Assembly: GCF_040026395.1 (NCBI RefSeq)
Contig: NZ_CP157278.1
Span: forward strand, 5,208,001-5,272,000
Length of the DNA stretch: 64,000 bases
Direction of reading: 5' to 3'
DNA from: Pedobacter lusitanus
GTDB lineage: Bacteria > Bacteroidota > Bacteroidia > Sphingobacteriales > Sphingobacteriaceae
Part shown: positions 26,809 to 38,000 of the stretch, one piece after another
Layout of the letters: each line of letters begins with the position of its first letter
Position numbering within the stretch: the first letter of the stretch is position 1
Made by a program: the position numbers and the translations under genes
Notes under the pieces: generated by a model
The model's input: only the letters and a program-made list of their open reading frames with translations
Told to the model about the DNA's origin: nothing
Databases searched by the model: none

Positions 26809-28725
26809 CTAACTGGTCGCATTCATTGTTTTTTGTAACCACTTAGTGATGAAAAACAAAATAACAGAGGCAATACCTGCCATTACTACGAATAGCATAA
26901 AGAAATCATAAAGATTTTTAATTGTATAGCCCAGGAAAGTAGGTTTCTCAGGATTAAGGTTATAAACTTCTACTACAGATGCAGTTTTGTCGCTACCCTT
27001 AACAATATATATTTCTGTTTGAGCTGCATTTGTACCCAGTAAGAATTTACCTTCTTTTTCTCCGGCAACAGCAAGTTTTTCAATTTCCTTCTCACTAAGT
27101 TTTTTAGGAGAGATTCTGTTAACTTTATTAGTGTCAATAGTAATTGAAGGGTGGGCAGATGTAATTGAAAGTGCTACTAAAGAATCAGGACTCAATGAGT
27201 GAGAATTCTTTTTAACGGTGCTCAGGTTCCATTGCTGGATATCCTTTTTGTTGTTTGCAACCTGCTGCCAGTCAATAGCACTGTTTGTTAATACCAATGG
27301 ACTAACTTTATATTCTGCTATTTTAGCTTCTTCTTCAGGATATTTAGAACTTAATTTACCTGCCAGTACATTTGCACCTGCATTAGCAAGGAACCACACT
27401 GCCATTAAAAGAGATGAAAGTTTTAGCGGAGAAAGTTTATTTACCAGGGACAAACCAATTGGCGAAAGACATAACTCTCCCCAGGTATGAAAAGCATACA
27501 TACCAATCAGGTAGATCATACTTACTTTTATTCCTGCACCAACATCTTTAACACCAGTTGCGATAACAAGGTATCCCAGTGCCAGCAGCATTAAACCTAA
27601 GGCCATTTTAGTAGGTGCAGAAGGTTCTTTTCTACCTAATTTGATCCACAACCAGGCAAATACTGGTGCAAATACAACTACAAAAATTGAATTTAAAGAC
27701 TGGAACCAGCTGGATGGAACAGTAAAGAAACCTAAATTTCTCTGAGTCTGTTCTTCAGCGAAGAATGTTAAGGAAGCTCCTGCCTGCTCGAATGCACTCC
27801 AAAAGAATAATACGAAGAATGCAACGATGAAAATTACGGATATCTTTTTCTTTTCAATTTTAGAAAGCGTTTTATCCGTGAAGATCATGATCGCAATTCC
27901 TACTACAGCAAGTATCAGCAAATAACTCAGGTAGCTTACAATTTTAGCGTCAATATATAACATACCAACACATAAAGCAGAAAAGGCAAACAAACCTAGA
28001 TAAACCAGGACTGGTGAAACCTTTTTATCTCCCGGATTAGCTGGTGTCAGACCTAAAAGATCTCCATTCGGATCACGTACATACTTATCTCTGAAATTGA
28101 TAAAAACCAGAACACCGATAGCCATAGCTACTGCAGCAGCAAGGAAAGCCCACTTAAAGTCAGCCGGGTTACCTGTATCACCAAAATATCCGCAAATAAA
28201 TGGTCCCAATGCACCACCTACATTGATTCCCATATAGAAAATTGTATAGGCTGCATCAATTCTGCGGTCACTTTTAGGGTAAAGCTGCCCCACCATTGAA
28301 GAGATATTTGGTTTAAAGAAACCATTACCTGAAATCATGAAACCTAAACCTGTAAAAAATAGAAATGTGGAAATATCAGGCATTGAATGATATAGGGAAG
28401 CACAGCCGAACATAATCAGCTCTCCCAATGCCATAAGTATACCTCCGGTTACAATAGATCTTCTGTTTCCCCAGTATCTGTCGGCTATAAAACCACCAAT
28501 TAATGGAGTCAGGTATACAAGTCCTGTATAACTTCCATATAAATTTGACGCAAACGCTTTGTCAAATAATAAGGCTTTGGTCATAAAAAGCACCAAAATA
28601 GCGCGCATACCGTAGTAATTGAAACGTTCCCACATCTCGGTAGCGAACAGCACATATAATCCTTTTGGATGGCCTGTCTGAGCAGATTCTACTTGCCCTG
28701 GCTTAAGGATTTCAGATTGATCCAT
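26809..28725 (-). CDS. Peptide transporter of the POT (PTR2/MFS) family with C-terminal extracytoplasmic insert
   Basis: The 638-residue proton-coupled peptide symporter has the ExxER motif in EMWERFNYYGMRAIL, and the PTR signature GGFIADRYWGNRRSI follows. About 12-14 membrane spans are visible. An unusual hydrophilic stretch of about 120 residues (roughly 480-600) lies before the last span. It is rich in Lys, Ser and Asp and should face the periplasm, since it is flanked by predicted spans. It uptakes di- or tripeptides. A second POT gene precedes it on the same strand, 71 bases upstream. Confidence 0.9.
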   Translation of the reverse strand: MDQSEILKPGQVESAQTGHPKGLYVLFATEMWERFNYYGMRAILVLFMTKALLFDKAFASNLYGSYTGLVYLTPLIGGFIADRYWGNRRSIVTGGILMALGELIMFGCASLYHSMPDISTFLFFTGLGFMISGNGFFKPNISSMVGQLYPKSDRRIDAAYTIFYMGINVGGALGPFICGYFGDTGNPADFKWAFLAAAVAMAIGVLVFINFRDKYVRDPNGDLLGLTPANPGDKKVSPVLVYLGLFAFSALCVGMLYIDAKIVSYLSYLLILAVVGIAIMIFTDKTLSKIEKKKISVIFIVAFFVLFFWSAFEQAGASLTFFAEEQTQRNLGFFTVPSSWFQSLNSIFVVVFAPVFAWLWIKLGRKEPSAPTKMALGLMLLALGYLVIATGVKDVGAGIKVSMIYLIGMYAFHTWGELCLSPIGLSLVNKLSPLKLSSLLMAVWFLANAGANVLAGKLSSKYPEEEAKIAEYKVSPLVLTNSAIDWQQVANNKKDIQQWNLSTVKKNSHSLSPDSLVALSITSAHPSITIDTNKVNRISPKKLSEKEIEKLAVAGEKEGKFLLGTNAAQTEIYIVKGSDKTASVVEVYNLNPEKPTFLGYTIKNLYDFFMLFVVMAGIASVILFFITKWLQKTMNATS

Positions 28726-28796
28726 AAATGTTGTATTATAGTTTAGTTAAATTAAAAGTTTGCAAATTAATTCTAATTATTGGTTATTCCCGGTAA

Positions 28797-30458
28797 CTAT
28801 TTTATTCCTTTTTCTTCCATGATACCGTTTAACCATTTTAAAAGGCTAAATGCTATAATAGCGGAGAAAAGAAGTAGACTGAAATTTACCCAAAAAAAGT
28901 TGGCTTTATTTTCATAAGTATCCCAAAGCGTAGCCAGTACACCAGACAATTTATTTCCAATTGACGTGGCCAGAAACCATCCGCCCATCATCAGTGAGGT
29001 AATCCTTACCGGACTTAGCTTAGAAACGAGAGAAAGTCCCATTGGGCTCAAAAACAGCTCACCAATAGTAATTACTCCATAACCTGCAACCAGCCAGAGC
29101 ACAGAAACCTTTTCTGTACCGTTACTGCCAGAGTAAACCGCACCGATCATTACCAATACCGAAAGTGCTGAAATAAACAGTCCGAATGCAATTTTTGTAG
29201 CCGTGCTTGGCTCGCTGTTTCTGTTACGTAGCCACGTGAAAAAGGCGACTACTAAGGGAGTCAGTAAAATTACCCATGCAGGATTGATGGACTGACTTAG
29301 ATTTGTTGCCCAAAGTTCAACTTTACCACCTTCAGCAGGAAGTTTATCTGCTGGGATATTCTTGAAATATGTTGGGTAATTATATTCTTTTAACACAATT
29401 CCGTCTTTCTTTTGAATACGGAATGCCTGGTCATATAAAGGTATAGAGTCTTTCGAATAGGTGAAGTTTTGTGAGAAATTTAGTTTAGAAAATGTTTTTT
29501 CTGCAACAGGATTTTGTAGGTGTCTGTCTGTATAACGATCAGCCCAGGTAGTTAATGCAGTCCCGTTTTGCTTAAATACGGCCCAGAAAAGAATAACTAC
29601 AGCAAATATTGTCAGTAAAGCTGCAATAGGCCTTTTTTCGTCCTTATCTGCTTTAGCAAGTAAGGAACCGTAAAAATAAATTACAGGTACGCAGGCAAAG
29701 ATAAAAGCATCAGTAGAAGCGGAACCAACCAGTGCATGTCCCATTAGTTTGGTTGGAAGTACCCAGCCTATTACACCAGCAATAACTGATGGAACCAATA
29801 TGACTAATATAATTTTCAGGAAAGACATGTCTCCTTCTTTTACACCTTTTTTAATGTCAAAAGCTCTGTAGTGTTTCATCCCATAAATAAATATGGCAAC
29901 ACCAATAAACATTCCTACTCCGGCTGCAATAAATGCATAACCCCATCCCAGCATGATGTATAGCGCTGCACCAAAGAAATTACAGATAAAGGCTCCTATA
30001 TTAATACCCATATAGAATATATTATAGCCTTCATCTTTTTTATCTGAGTATTCGGGGGTAGAGTAAATATTACCCAGCAGAGTAGAGATATTTGGTTTGA
30101 AAAAACCATTTCCGATAATAACCAGCGTCATGGAAAGATAAAGGACCGGCAGACTGTGTATGGCCATCATGCAATACCCAATACCCATTAACAGACCACC
30201 CAATATGATGGATTTGGTATAACCCAAATACCTGTCGGCAATTAACCCACCTAGAAAGGGGGTAAGAAATACAAGTGCTATAAACGTACCATAAAGGTCG
30301 GCAGATTCAGCCTCGGTCATCGAAAAACCTGCTTTAACATCTTTTAAATACAGGGTAAAGATCCCTATCATCAGGTAATATCCAAAACGTTCCCACATTT
30401 CGGACAGGAAAAGAAAAGTCAGTCCTCTCGGATGCTTTACTTTAATGGTTTCATTCAT
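28797..30458 (-). CDS. Peptide transporter of the POT (PTR2/MFS) family with mid-protein insert
   Basis: The 553-residue paralogue of the downstream gene carries EMWERFGYYLMIGIF (ExxER) and GGLIADRYLGYTKSI. Its insert differs: about 90 hydrophilic residues near 310-395 between central membrane spans, containing FRIQKKDGIVLKEYNYP. The ATG at 30458 is preferred over the TTG at 30467. Tandem duplication followed by separate insertions is the simplest history. The two proteins probably differ in peptide preference, but this is inference. Confidence 0.9.
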   Translation of the reverse strand: MNETIKVKHPRGLTFLFLSEMWERFGYYLMIGIFTLYLKDVKAGFSMTEAESADLYGTFIALVFLTPFLGGLIADRYLGYTKSIILGGLLMGIGYCMMAIHSLPVLYLSMTLVIIGNGFFKPNISTLLGNIYSTPEYSDKKDEGYNIFYMGINIGAFICNFFGAALYIMLGWGYAFIAAGVGMFIGVAIFIYGMKHYRAFDIKKGVKEGDMSFLKIILVILVPSVIAGVIGWVLPTKLMGHALVGSASTDAFIFACVPVIYFYGSLLAKADKDEKRPIAALLTIFAVVILFWAVFKQNGTALTTWADRYTDRHLQNPVAEKTFSKLNFSQNFTYSKDSIPLYDQAFRIQKKDGIVLKEYNYPTYFKNIPADKLPAEGGKVELWATNLSQSINPAWVILLTPLVVAFFTWLRNRNSEPSTATKIAFGLFISALSVLVMIGAVYSGSNGTEKVSVLWLVAGYGVITIGELFLSPMGLSLVSKLSPVRITSLMMGGWFLATSIGNKLSGVLATLWDTYENKANFFWVNFSLLLFSAIIAFSLLKWLNGIMEEKGIK

Positions 30459-30568
30459 CAATTTCAAAAATTAGGTGTGTGTTAGCGAATAGACGCATCG
30501 CGCAATATAAGGACATGACCCCGTAATCACAAATTTAAACCCTATGGAGGCTGTGTTTTGCTTTAAAG

Positions 30569-31477
30569 TTAATTTTTTACTGGAATTTCTTTGGGTTTAG
30601 GATCTATATAGAAATCATCCTTTTCATTCGGATCATTCTTTAATTCGATATTTTCCATCAGTTTTAATTGATTACCGACCAGACGGTAACCATCAAAGCT
30701 GGAATCAGAAGCATAGTATTCAAAATTTCCTTCCATGTTGGTGTCAAAAGGAGCAAGGTGATCAAATACAATCATCTGTTCTTTTTTGTCCAGTCTTAAA
30801 GTCATGGAATTCAGTTTATTGTATTCAAATACAATTCTGTTCTTAACCTCGGTGTTTTTAGGACCCTGGAAAATTGCTTTTCCAAACTGAAGCTCATCAT
30901 TTTTAAAAGAGAGCACTTCGATTACTTTTTTAGAGGTTTTATTGTTATTTCCTTTCCAGCCCAGCAGTACATATGAAGTATTCTGACCACTTACAATCAA
31001 TGGAATTATTTCATAATAACGTGCACCATACCATTGTTTGTTGCTGGTAATCTGGTTATTATCTTTAATTTGATCTGTTTCATCAATCAATGGAAATAAT
31101 TTTAGCTTTCCATCTTTAGTAGCTATCTGAACAGTACCAAAAAAACGATAGGTTCCTTCTACAGTAGGTATATACCAGGAAAAAATCCGGAAAGCATTAT
31201 CTGGTGATTTTACTACAGATATGGTTTGCAGAGAATCAAAACCGAAATCAAATGATGAAGGTGTCTTAAGTGCTGTTACAAGTGTTTTGATGAAGTTTGC
31301 ATTTTGTGCAAAGCGATCAGCATTACTTGGGGCAGAAAATAAGGTGCGGGTGATTTTAAGTAAAGAATCCTGATACTTATTCAGCGACTCTGCACCCGGA
31401 TTAAGCTGTGCAGAGACATCTGTTGCTGCACAGCTCATCAGGATTAATATTAAAAAAGATTTAAAAACCTTTTTCAT
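30569..31477 (-). CDS. Exported conserved hypothetical protein
   Basis: The 302-residue protein starts at the ATG at 31477, followed by a signal peptide (FKSFLILILMSCAATDVSAQ) cleaved after Ala near residue 23. The mature part is mostly beta-strand-like (IFSWYIPTVEGTYRFFGTVQIATKDGKLKLFPLIDE, MTLRLDKKEQMIVFDHLAP). I recognise no catalytic motif. It resembles Bacteroidota secreted proteins of unknown role. It lies downstream of the thiolase gene and upstream of the POT pair, with 84-110 bases on each side, so operon membership is unclear. Confidence 0.7.
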   Translation of the reverse strand: MKKVFKSFLILILMSCAATDVSAQLNPGAESLNKYQDSLLKITRTLFSAPSNADRFAQNANFIKTLVTALKTPSSFDFGFDSLQTISVVKSPDNAFRIFSWYIPTVEGTYRFFGTVQIATKDGKLKLFPLIDETDQIKDNNQITSNKQWYGARYYEIIPLIVSGQNTSYVLLGWKGNNNKTSKKVIEVLSFKNDELQFGKAIFQGPKNTEVKNRIVFEYNKLNSMTLRLDKKEQMIVFDHLAPFDTNMEGNFEYYASDSSFDGYRLVGNQLKLMENIELKNDPNEKDDFYIDPKPKEIPVKN

Positions 31478-31561
31478 TAGTACATAATTGTTTTTGGATG
31501 ATAAGGAAGCTATCATGTGCTAATAATTATTGTTTGTGTTCTAAGGCACATGATGGTCTGA

Positions 31562-32740
31562 TTAATTTAATTTTTCAATAACCAGTGCACTTGCGCCACC
31601 ACCGCCATTGCAAATCCCCGCAACACCGATCTTACCGTTATTCTGGTCCAGAACAGATAGCAGTGTGACAACAATACGTGCTCCGGAAGCACCAAGCGGA
31701 TGTCCCATTGCAACTGCACCGCCATTGATATTTACTTTAGATTCAGATAACCCCATTTCCTGATTGTTTGCCAATGAAACGACAGAGAAGGCCTCATTGA
31801 TCTCAAAGAAGTCTACGTCAGCAATGCTTTTTCCAGCTTTTTGTAAAGCTAATGGAATCGCTTTGGAAGGTGCAGTTGTGAACCATTCCGGAGCCTGTTG
31901 TGCATCTGCATAGCTTAATATGCGGGCTAGTGGTTTTAGACCAAGTTCTTTTGCTTTATCAGCACTCATTAAAACCAATGCTGCAGCACCATCATTTAAT
32001 GCAGAAGCATTTGCTGCGGTTATTGTACCATCTTTTTTAAATACTGGTTTTAAGCCAGGTAATTTATCAAAGTTAACAGTATATACATCTTCATCTTTAT
32101 CAACGATAGTTGCATTTCCTTTGCGGTCAACAACTTCTACAGGTATGATTTCTGCATTGAATTTGCCATCGTTTATTGAAGCCTGTGCCCTTTTATAAGA
32201 ATTGACAGCATAATTATCCTGTGATTCACGACTGATATTATAGGTAGAGGCACATAGTTCTGCAGCAGAACCCATGTGATAGTCATTATAAACATCCCAT
32301 AAACCGTCCTTAACAAGACCGTCTGTGATTTGTCCATGTCCTAATCTATATCCTGTTCTTGCTTTATCCAGGTAATAAGGAACATTACTCATACTTTCCA
32401 TTCCACCGGCAACAACAATATCATTTTGTCCTAAAGTGATGCTCTGTGCCGCAAGCATAATTGCTTTTGTGCCAGAAGCGCATACTTTATTAATTGTAGT
32501 AGAAGGAACATCAGGTAAACCAGCGAATTTGGCTGCCTGAGTTGCTGGAGCCTGACCTACATTAGCAGATAAGACATTACCCATATATACTTCCTGTACA
32601 TCTTCAGGTTTGATCCCTGATTTTTCAACAGCAGCTTTAATAGCAAAACCGCCCAGCTGGGTAGCTGTAAAACCTGACAGCGAACCGCCGAAACTTCCAA
32701 TTGGTGTTCTTAATGCTGATACGATAACTACTTCTCTCAT
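31562..32740 (-). CDS. Acetyl-CoA C-acetyltransferase (thiolase)
   Basis: The 392-residue thiolase has the nucleophilic Cys87 in [12 protein letters not shown], the NEAFSVV active-site block, [10 protein letters not shown] with the catalytic His and the second Cys in [10 protein letters not shown] near the C-terminus. It condenses or cleaves acyl-CoA with CoA. The chain-length preference is not readable, but the sequence is closest to the biosynthetic acetyl-CoA acetyltransferase type. It could act with the CoA transferase encoded about 17 kb away in acetoacetate metabolism, though they are not linked. Confidence 0.94.
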   Translation of the reverse strand: MREVVIVSALRTPIGSFGGSLSGFTATQLGGFAIKAAVEKSGIKPEDVQEVYMGNVLSANVGQAPATQAAKFAGLPDVPSTTINKVCASGTKAIMLAAQSITLGQNDIVVAGGMESMSNVPYYLDKARTGYRLGHGQITDGLVKDGLWDVYNDYHMGSAAELCASTYNISRESQDNYAVNSYKRAQASINDGKFNAEIIPVEVVDRKGNATIVDKDEDVYTVNFDKLPGLKPVFKKDGTITAANASALNDGAAALVLMSADKAKELGLKPLARILSYADAQQAPEWFTTAPSKAIPLALQKAGKSIADVDFFEINEAFSVVSLANNQEMGLSESKVNINGGAVAMGHPLGASGARIVVTLLSVLDQNNGKIGVAGICNGGGGASALVIEKLN

Positions 32741-32766
32741 TTGTCTCTATTAAATTTGGTTATGGG

Positions 32767-32797
32767 CAAATCTAATAATTTAAAATTTGCTCAGAAA
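32767..32797 (-). promoter_or_regulatory. Possible thiolase promoter
   Basis: On the minus strand TAGATTTG (32774-32767) matches the -7 TAnnTTTG element exactly. TTTC lies about 19 bases upstream in the place of TTTG (one mismatch). The start codon is 26 bases further on. Confidence 0.4.
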
Positions 32798-32830
32798 GGT
32801 CTTTTTTAAAACCTACAATAAAAAGACCTT
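32796..32830. repeat. 11-bp inverted repeat upstream of the thiolase gene
   Basis: AAGGTCTTTTT (from 32796) and AAAAAGACCTT (32820-32830) are exact complements separated by 13 bases. The repeat overlaps the upstream edge of the possible thiolase promoter, so it may be an operator or a hairpin. It carries poly-A and poly-T, so it could also act as a terminator on either strand. Confidence 0.45.
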
Positions 32831-33410
32831 AAATATAGCCTGACCTGCTATGTGAAGTTTAATCACCTGCATATCTGTTATCCATGCTGGATTAACTTTC
32901 CGGATCATCTTAGCCTTATATGGTTGTTTTTTGTGTTGAATTTTATGAGATTAATAGTGCCGGAATTAATAATCAGATTGCGTCAGATGATTTTTAAATT
33001 ATTGGGATTTTTAATTTTTCAGACCATTAAATATCTGCTTAATTGGTTTTTTTTGCAATGTTGTTCATTTTTTTACAAAAAAAAATAGCCTTTTTGATAA
33101 TTGAAAAAACGTTTTTGTCTTTTGAGAAGTGTAGAATTACACTCAACACCATTGTTGAATTGTAAAAAAGTTTTTAACATTGAACATTAATTTGTTAAAC
33201 GTATTTAATGGAAATATTTGATAGGGAAATAATGCAAACTATAGGAAGTAAAATCAGGATCAAAGAGAAGTTGATCGGGAACCAAAACTTCAATTATAGA
33301 TGATCATATAATTAAAGGTATTGCCATCAACGCCCGTTGCTCTGGCAAGTTTAGGTAAATAATAGTTAATAAGCCAACCGATGTTCGTGGATGCGGCATC
33401 GGTTGATTTT
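32831..33410. other. AT-rich gap with gene remnants
   Basis: No intact gene is seen in these 580 bases. Two weak traces remain. At 33232-33303 (+) a 23-residue frame, MQTIGSKIRIKEKL..., begins like XRE-type helix-turn-helix regulators and then stops. At 33290-33410 (-) a frame ending INYYLPKLARATGVDG looks like coding sequence without a start. A hairpin of CAACCGATG and CATCGGTTG at 33375-33405 lies beside the end of the next minus-strand gene and may be its terminator. Confidence 0.35.
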
Positions 33411-33803
33411 CTATGCCATCTTAATAAACTCAATCGTATAGATAGTATTTGGTGAGGAGAGCCATTTGCCATCTTTATTGAATTGCATTCCTTCGGGTTC
33501 AGTAACCCATTTCATAACACCTTCATCTATTTTAATTGCATAAACTTCCGTTTCTTTGACCGAAGACTGTATGATGTAAAACTCGTTTCCTTCACTGTGT
33601 ATTTCATAAGTAGCTTTGGACGGAAAAATTTCATTCTCATTGCACTTCATGTTTTTTCCGTCCAGACTTATATTGATATCCAATTCAGTATTGATCTGAT
33701 CTGGATGTATGGTATTTCCTTTCTTATCATTAAATGCGTACTTATCAGAGACAGCTTTCCATTTTCCTATAAGCTGTTTACTTATTTGTTCCTTATTATA
33801 CAT
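33411..33803 (-). CDS. Small hypothetical protein (lipocalin-like strand pattern)
   Basis: The 130-residue cytoplasmic protein starts at the ATG at 33803; the GTG at 33821 is also in frame. It begins with QLIGKWKAVSDKYAF, as in small lipocalin-like proteins where GxW marks the first strand. Alternating strands follow (FYIIQSSVKETEVYAIKIDEGVMKWV). No signal peptide is seen. I do not recognise the family with certainty, and no partner gene is close. It lies 111 bases before the RND operon's downstream end. Confidence 0.6.
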   Translation of the reverse strand: MYNKEQISKQLIGKWKAVSDKYAFNDKKGNTIHPDQINTELDINISLDGKNMKCNENEIFPSKATYEIHSEGNEFYIIQSSVKETEVYAIKIDEGVMKWVTEPEGMQFNKDGKWLSSPNTIYTIEFIKMA

Positions 33804-33913
33804 CTGTAAATTATTAATCACTTTCCAGTTTTTTCGTTACAAATATGCTACAAATTAAATTAGCGGTATCTTATTAAATATACCGCTAATTTAATTGGAC
33901 ATTATTGAAAGAC

Positions 33914-35020
33914 TCAATTTAGTTTTGAACCTTGTTTGACTTCATCAGTGGCATGCAGTAAAATCTGATCACCTGGTTTTACGTCACCAAAAATCTCGGT
34001 TGAATCAGCACTTGTTAGTCCTTCTTTAATATCAGTTAGAAACGCTTTCCCCCTGATGACCTTAATCACAAATTGCCTTTCGGTTGAACGAACAATGGCA
34101 TGGTTAGGAACTAATAAAGATTTTGCTGCAGAAAGTAAGGGGATTTTAACCTCTCCATACATACCAGGTTTTAACTTTAAATCTTCATTTGGTACATCTA
34201 TCTCAATGGCCTCAGTGCGCATTCCTCCCAGAGAATTGGCTGACCTGCTGATCATTTTTTGAAGATTTAAGCCAGGGATAGCTGTGAAATTTATACTGAC
34301 AGCTTTATGGAGATCGACTTTTTCTACATAGGCTTCTGGTATCTGTACTTCTAAACGTAACTTCTGAAGACGCTGAATTAGTAATAAGGGTTGCTGACCA
34401 TTTTTTGAAGTACCGGAAAGTGCTCCTTCTGAAACGTTACGTTGTACAATTACACCATCAAAAGGCGCTCTGATAGTTAAATAGTTTTGCATGTTCTTTA
34501 CTGAATTAACATTTGAACGTTGCCCGTTAGCTGTAGCCAGGTCACCTTTCATTTTAGCCATTGCATTATCAAGATCCAGTAAAGAGACAGATCCGGCTTC
34601 TTTTGAAGCATTTTTCAGACGTTTATATTTATCTTCACTGGCTCTTGATACTTCCAGCGCCTGTAAATATTGAGATTGTGCCGTTTGAAGCTGAGATTCG
34701 ATTTCCGGTGCCTCCAGGGTTATAAGAAGCTCTCCCTTTTTAACTCTTGAACCCCGGTCTACGTAGATTTTTTTTACAAATCCATTTACTTTAGGATAGA
34801 TTGCAACCTCCTCAAAAGGTTTAAGTTCGGCGGGTAATCTGACTTCACTTGTAAGCCCTTTTTGCATTACTACCCCAATTTCATATTTCTTAGCTGATGT
34901 ATCTGCCTTCCCTGTTAAGTCATTTGGTTTTTCTTTTGAGGAACATGCACTTAAAAAGATCATGAAGACCGGCAGGAAATTTCTGATGATAATCAATTTT
35001 GATGATTTATATATTTTCAT
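33914..35020 (-). CDS. RND efflux periplasmic adaptor (membrane-fusion protein)
   Basis: The 368-residue lipoprotein (lipobox at FLSAC, about Cys26) has the barrel-sandwich layout of MFP adaptors: the biotinyl-lipoyl motif GFVKKIYVDRGSRVKKGELLITLE, an alpha-helical hairpin (about 105-160) and APFDGVIVQRNVSEGAL. The beta-barrel and membrane-proximal parts follow. It bridges the inner-membrane permease and TolC. It is the last gene of the three-gene operon, and its start overlaps the permease stop by 14 bases. Confidence 0.92.
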   Translation of the reverse strand: MKIYKSSKLIIIRNFLPVFMIFLSACSSKEKPNDLTGKADTSAKKYEIGVVMQKGLTSEVRLPAELKPFEEVAIYPKVNGFVKKIYVDRGSRVKKGELLITLEAPEIESQLQTAQSQYLQALEVSRASEDKYKRLKNASKEAGSVSLLDLDNAMAKMKGDLATANGQRSNVNSVKNMQNYLTIRAPFDGVIVQRNVSEGALSGTSKNGQQPLLLIQRLQKLRLEVQIPEAYVEKVDLHKAVSINFTAIPGLNLQKMISRSANSLGGMRTEAIEIDVPNEDLKLKPGMYGEVKIPLLSAAKSLLVPNHAIVRSTERQFVIKVIRGKAFLTDIKEGLTSADSTEIFGDVKPGDQILLHATDEVKQGSKLN

Positions 35021-38000
35021 TGCTTTCTGGCATTAAAGAGGGTGATTGATAGGTTGTTTGACGTTGTATGGCTGCAAATACCTGTGGAAGAATAAAAAGT
35101 GCAGCAAGGGTAGAGGCAAATAAACCTCCAATAACTGCGATGCCTAATGGGGCGGTCTGTTCTCCGGCTTCACCCATACCTGAAGCCATTGGGATCATTC
35201 CGGCTATCATGGCCAAACTTGTCATTAAAATTGGTCTTAGACGTATAGATGCACTGGTAATAGCTGCTTTGGCAGAATCATGATAGTCGAGTCTTAATTT
35301 TTCTGCATTGGTTACAATTAAAATTGCATTAGCTACAGAAACACCGGTAGACATAATCATTCCCATATAGGATTGCAGATTTAAAGTACAGCCAGTGAGT
35401 AATAAAGCTATTAATGAACCTAATATTACTGCCGGTACGGTTGATAATACAGTTATGGAAAGTTTGAAGGATTGATAATTTGCAGCGAGTAGTAAAAAAA
35501 TCACTAAAATAGCATATAACAAGCCGTTTTGAAGGCTGGCAAGCGTATCGGTAAGAAGTGTTGACATCCCTTTGATTTCTACCAGCACACCTTTAGCGGG
35601 CTTACCCATCTGATGTACAGTTTCAGATACATCTTTAGTAGCTGTTCCCAGATCTGTCTGGTTGATATTCGCACTCACAGTTAAAAATCTTCTTGGTCCT
35701 GAACGATCATACTCCCCGGGAACATAATTAATTTTAAATGTGGCAATATCACCCAATACTGGTGTTGATTGTCCTTTTACCAGTGGGATTTCCTTTAATT
35801 CATCCATTGTATTCATGACAAACTCAGGAACTTCGACCTGCACCTGATAAGTATAGGCCGTTTTGGAGTCCAGCCATTGATTTTTCTGTGTAAATCTGCT
35901 GGAAGAAGTACTGGCTGTTACTGAACGTGCAATTTCTTCAACATTCAGGCCCAGTTGTGCAGCTTTGATTCTGTCCAGTTGAATAGCGATTACCGGAAAA
36001 TTAAGAGGTTGTGCAATATGAACATCGCGCAGATAACTGATTTTCTGCATCTTTTTAACCAGCCTGGTCGCATAATCTTTGATCTGATCCATATCTTTTC
36101 CTGCAACTCTTACTTCAATTGGAGTTGCTGCGCCCTGACTCATAATCTTTTCAGTCATATCAATAGGTTCAAAAGTTATACTAAGCTGAGGGAGTGAATA
36201 GCTGATGTTTTTACGCAAAACATCTTTTAATACGTCCATGTTGACTTTATAATCAGGGTTTAGATTCACTTGCAAAACTGCTTCGTGTGTACCTGTATTG
36301 AAAATATAAAGATTGCTGGTTCCGTAGCTGCTTGGAATTAAACCGACATAACCTGAACTAATTAGTACCTGATGGTCAACCGTTTTATCTATGATCCGCA
36401 ATACTTTTTTTAATTCTTCTTCTGTGCGTTCCAGTCTTGTTCCATCCGGTGCTTTTATTCTGATTTGAAACTGACCGTTATTAACTTTAGGCATCATATC
36501 CTTTCCGATAAGAACAAAACAAAGCCCGGCGGAGATCAGCACCAGAAGAAGATATACAGGGATCATGAGTTTACGCAGTTTCATTAAGCGTTCGCAAATG
36601 CTGATGTACTGCATTTTGATCCTTTCATATAAATCATTCTTTTCAGGATGATTTATTTCCTCTTTGAAATGCTCTTCAATTTGCTCTTTCTCTGATTCAT
36701 CTAAAGCCTCTCCGGCATGCGCATGAATTTTCTGATGATCATAGTGCTGATATTGTTCGGCTTTTATCAACCAGTTACACAAAATTGGAACTAAGGTCTG
36801 TGCAATGACAAAAGATACTATCATGGTAAAACCAATAGAAAGAGACAGAGGAAGGAACATGGCTTTTGGAATTCCATTCATCATAAATGAAGGTGCAAAT
36901 ACAGCCAGAATACATAACAGGATAAGTAAAAGAGGAAAGGCGATTTCTTCACAAGCTTCGTAAATAGCTACCCGTTTAGATTTTCCCATCTCCAGATGCT
37001 GATGCACATTTTCTATAGTTACAGTGGCCTGATCCACCAATATGCCAATAGCTAATGCGAGTCCACTAAGTGTCATTATATTAATAGTCTGCCCAAAAAA
37101 ACTGAGCAGCAGAACTCCGATCAGAATAGAAACCGGGATGGTAATAACAACAATAAGACTGCTTCTCCAGTCTCTTAGAAATAATAAGACCATCAGGCCA
37201 GTTAGTAATGCACCTAATCCGCCTTCCGTCATCAGACTTTTTACTGCATTAATTACAAATACTGACTGATCAAATTCATAAGATATTTTAACATCGTCAG
37301 GTAATAAACTCTGCATTTCCGGAATTTTGCTTTTTACTGCTTTAACCACTTCCCAGGTAGAAGCATCAGCAGTTTTTACAACCGGGATATAAACAGATCT
37401 TTTGCCATTAATTAAAGCATAATCAACTGTGACATCTGCTGCATCTGCTACTCGGGCAATATCTTTGACTAAAACTGGTGTTCCATTTTTGACTGTTACA
37501 GGAATATCTCCGAATTCTTTTACTTGATCAACTAAGGAATTTAAAGTGGTGATGTACATGGTATTGTCAACCCTCAGGTTTCCGGAAGGAGACATTACAT
37601 TGAATTTGGCTAAGGCTTCAACTACCTGATCAGGAGTCAGATTATAGCTCCTTAGCTTATCAGGATTCACACTTACTGTAATTGAACGTGAGTTTGCACC
37701 AAAGGGAGGAGGAGCAGATAGCCCGGCAACTGATGAGAACATGGGCCGGATCCTGGTCGCAGCCATATCATAAATCTCCTTTAGGCTCTCCGTTTTTCCT
37801 GATAAAACCAATTGTCCTACTGGTAGAGAAGAGGCATCAAAACGGACAACCTGAGGTGGTAATGCACCCGGAGGAAAGAATTTCATAGCCCTGTTGACCT
37901 GTAAAGCAACCTGTGCTGATGCTTCGGCCATATTGGTGCTTTCATAGAAGCTCAGTTTGAGCATGGTTAAGCCCTGGATATTTTTTGAAGTGATATTTTT

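Noticed and set aside
32852..33088. A 78-residue hydrophobic frame in the thiolase upstream region
   Set aside because: The composition is that of AT-rich DNA and there is no start context or similarity.
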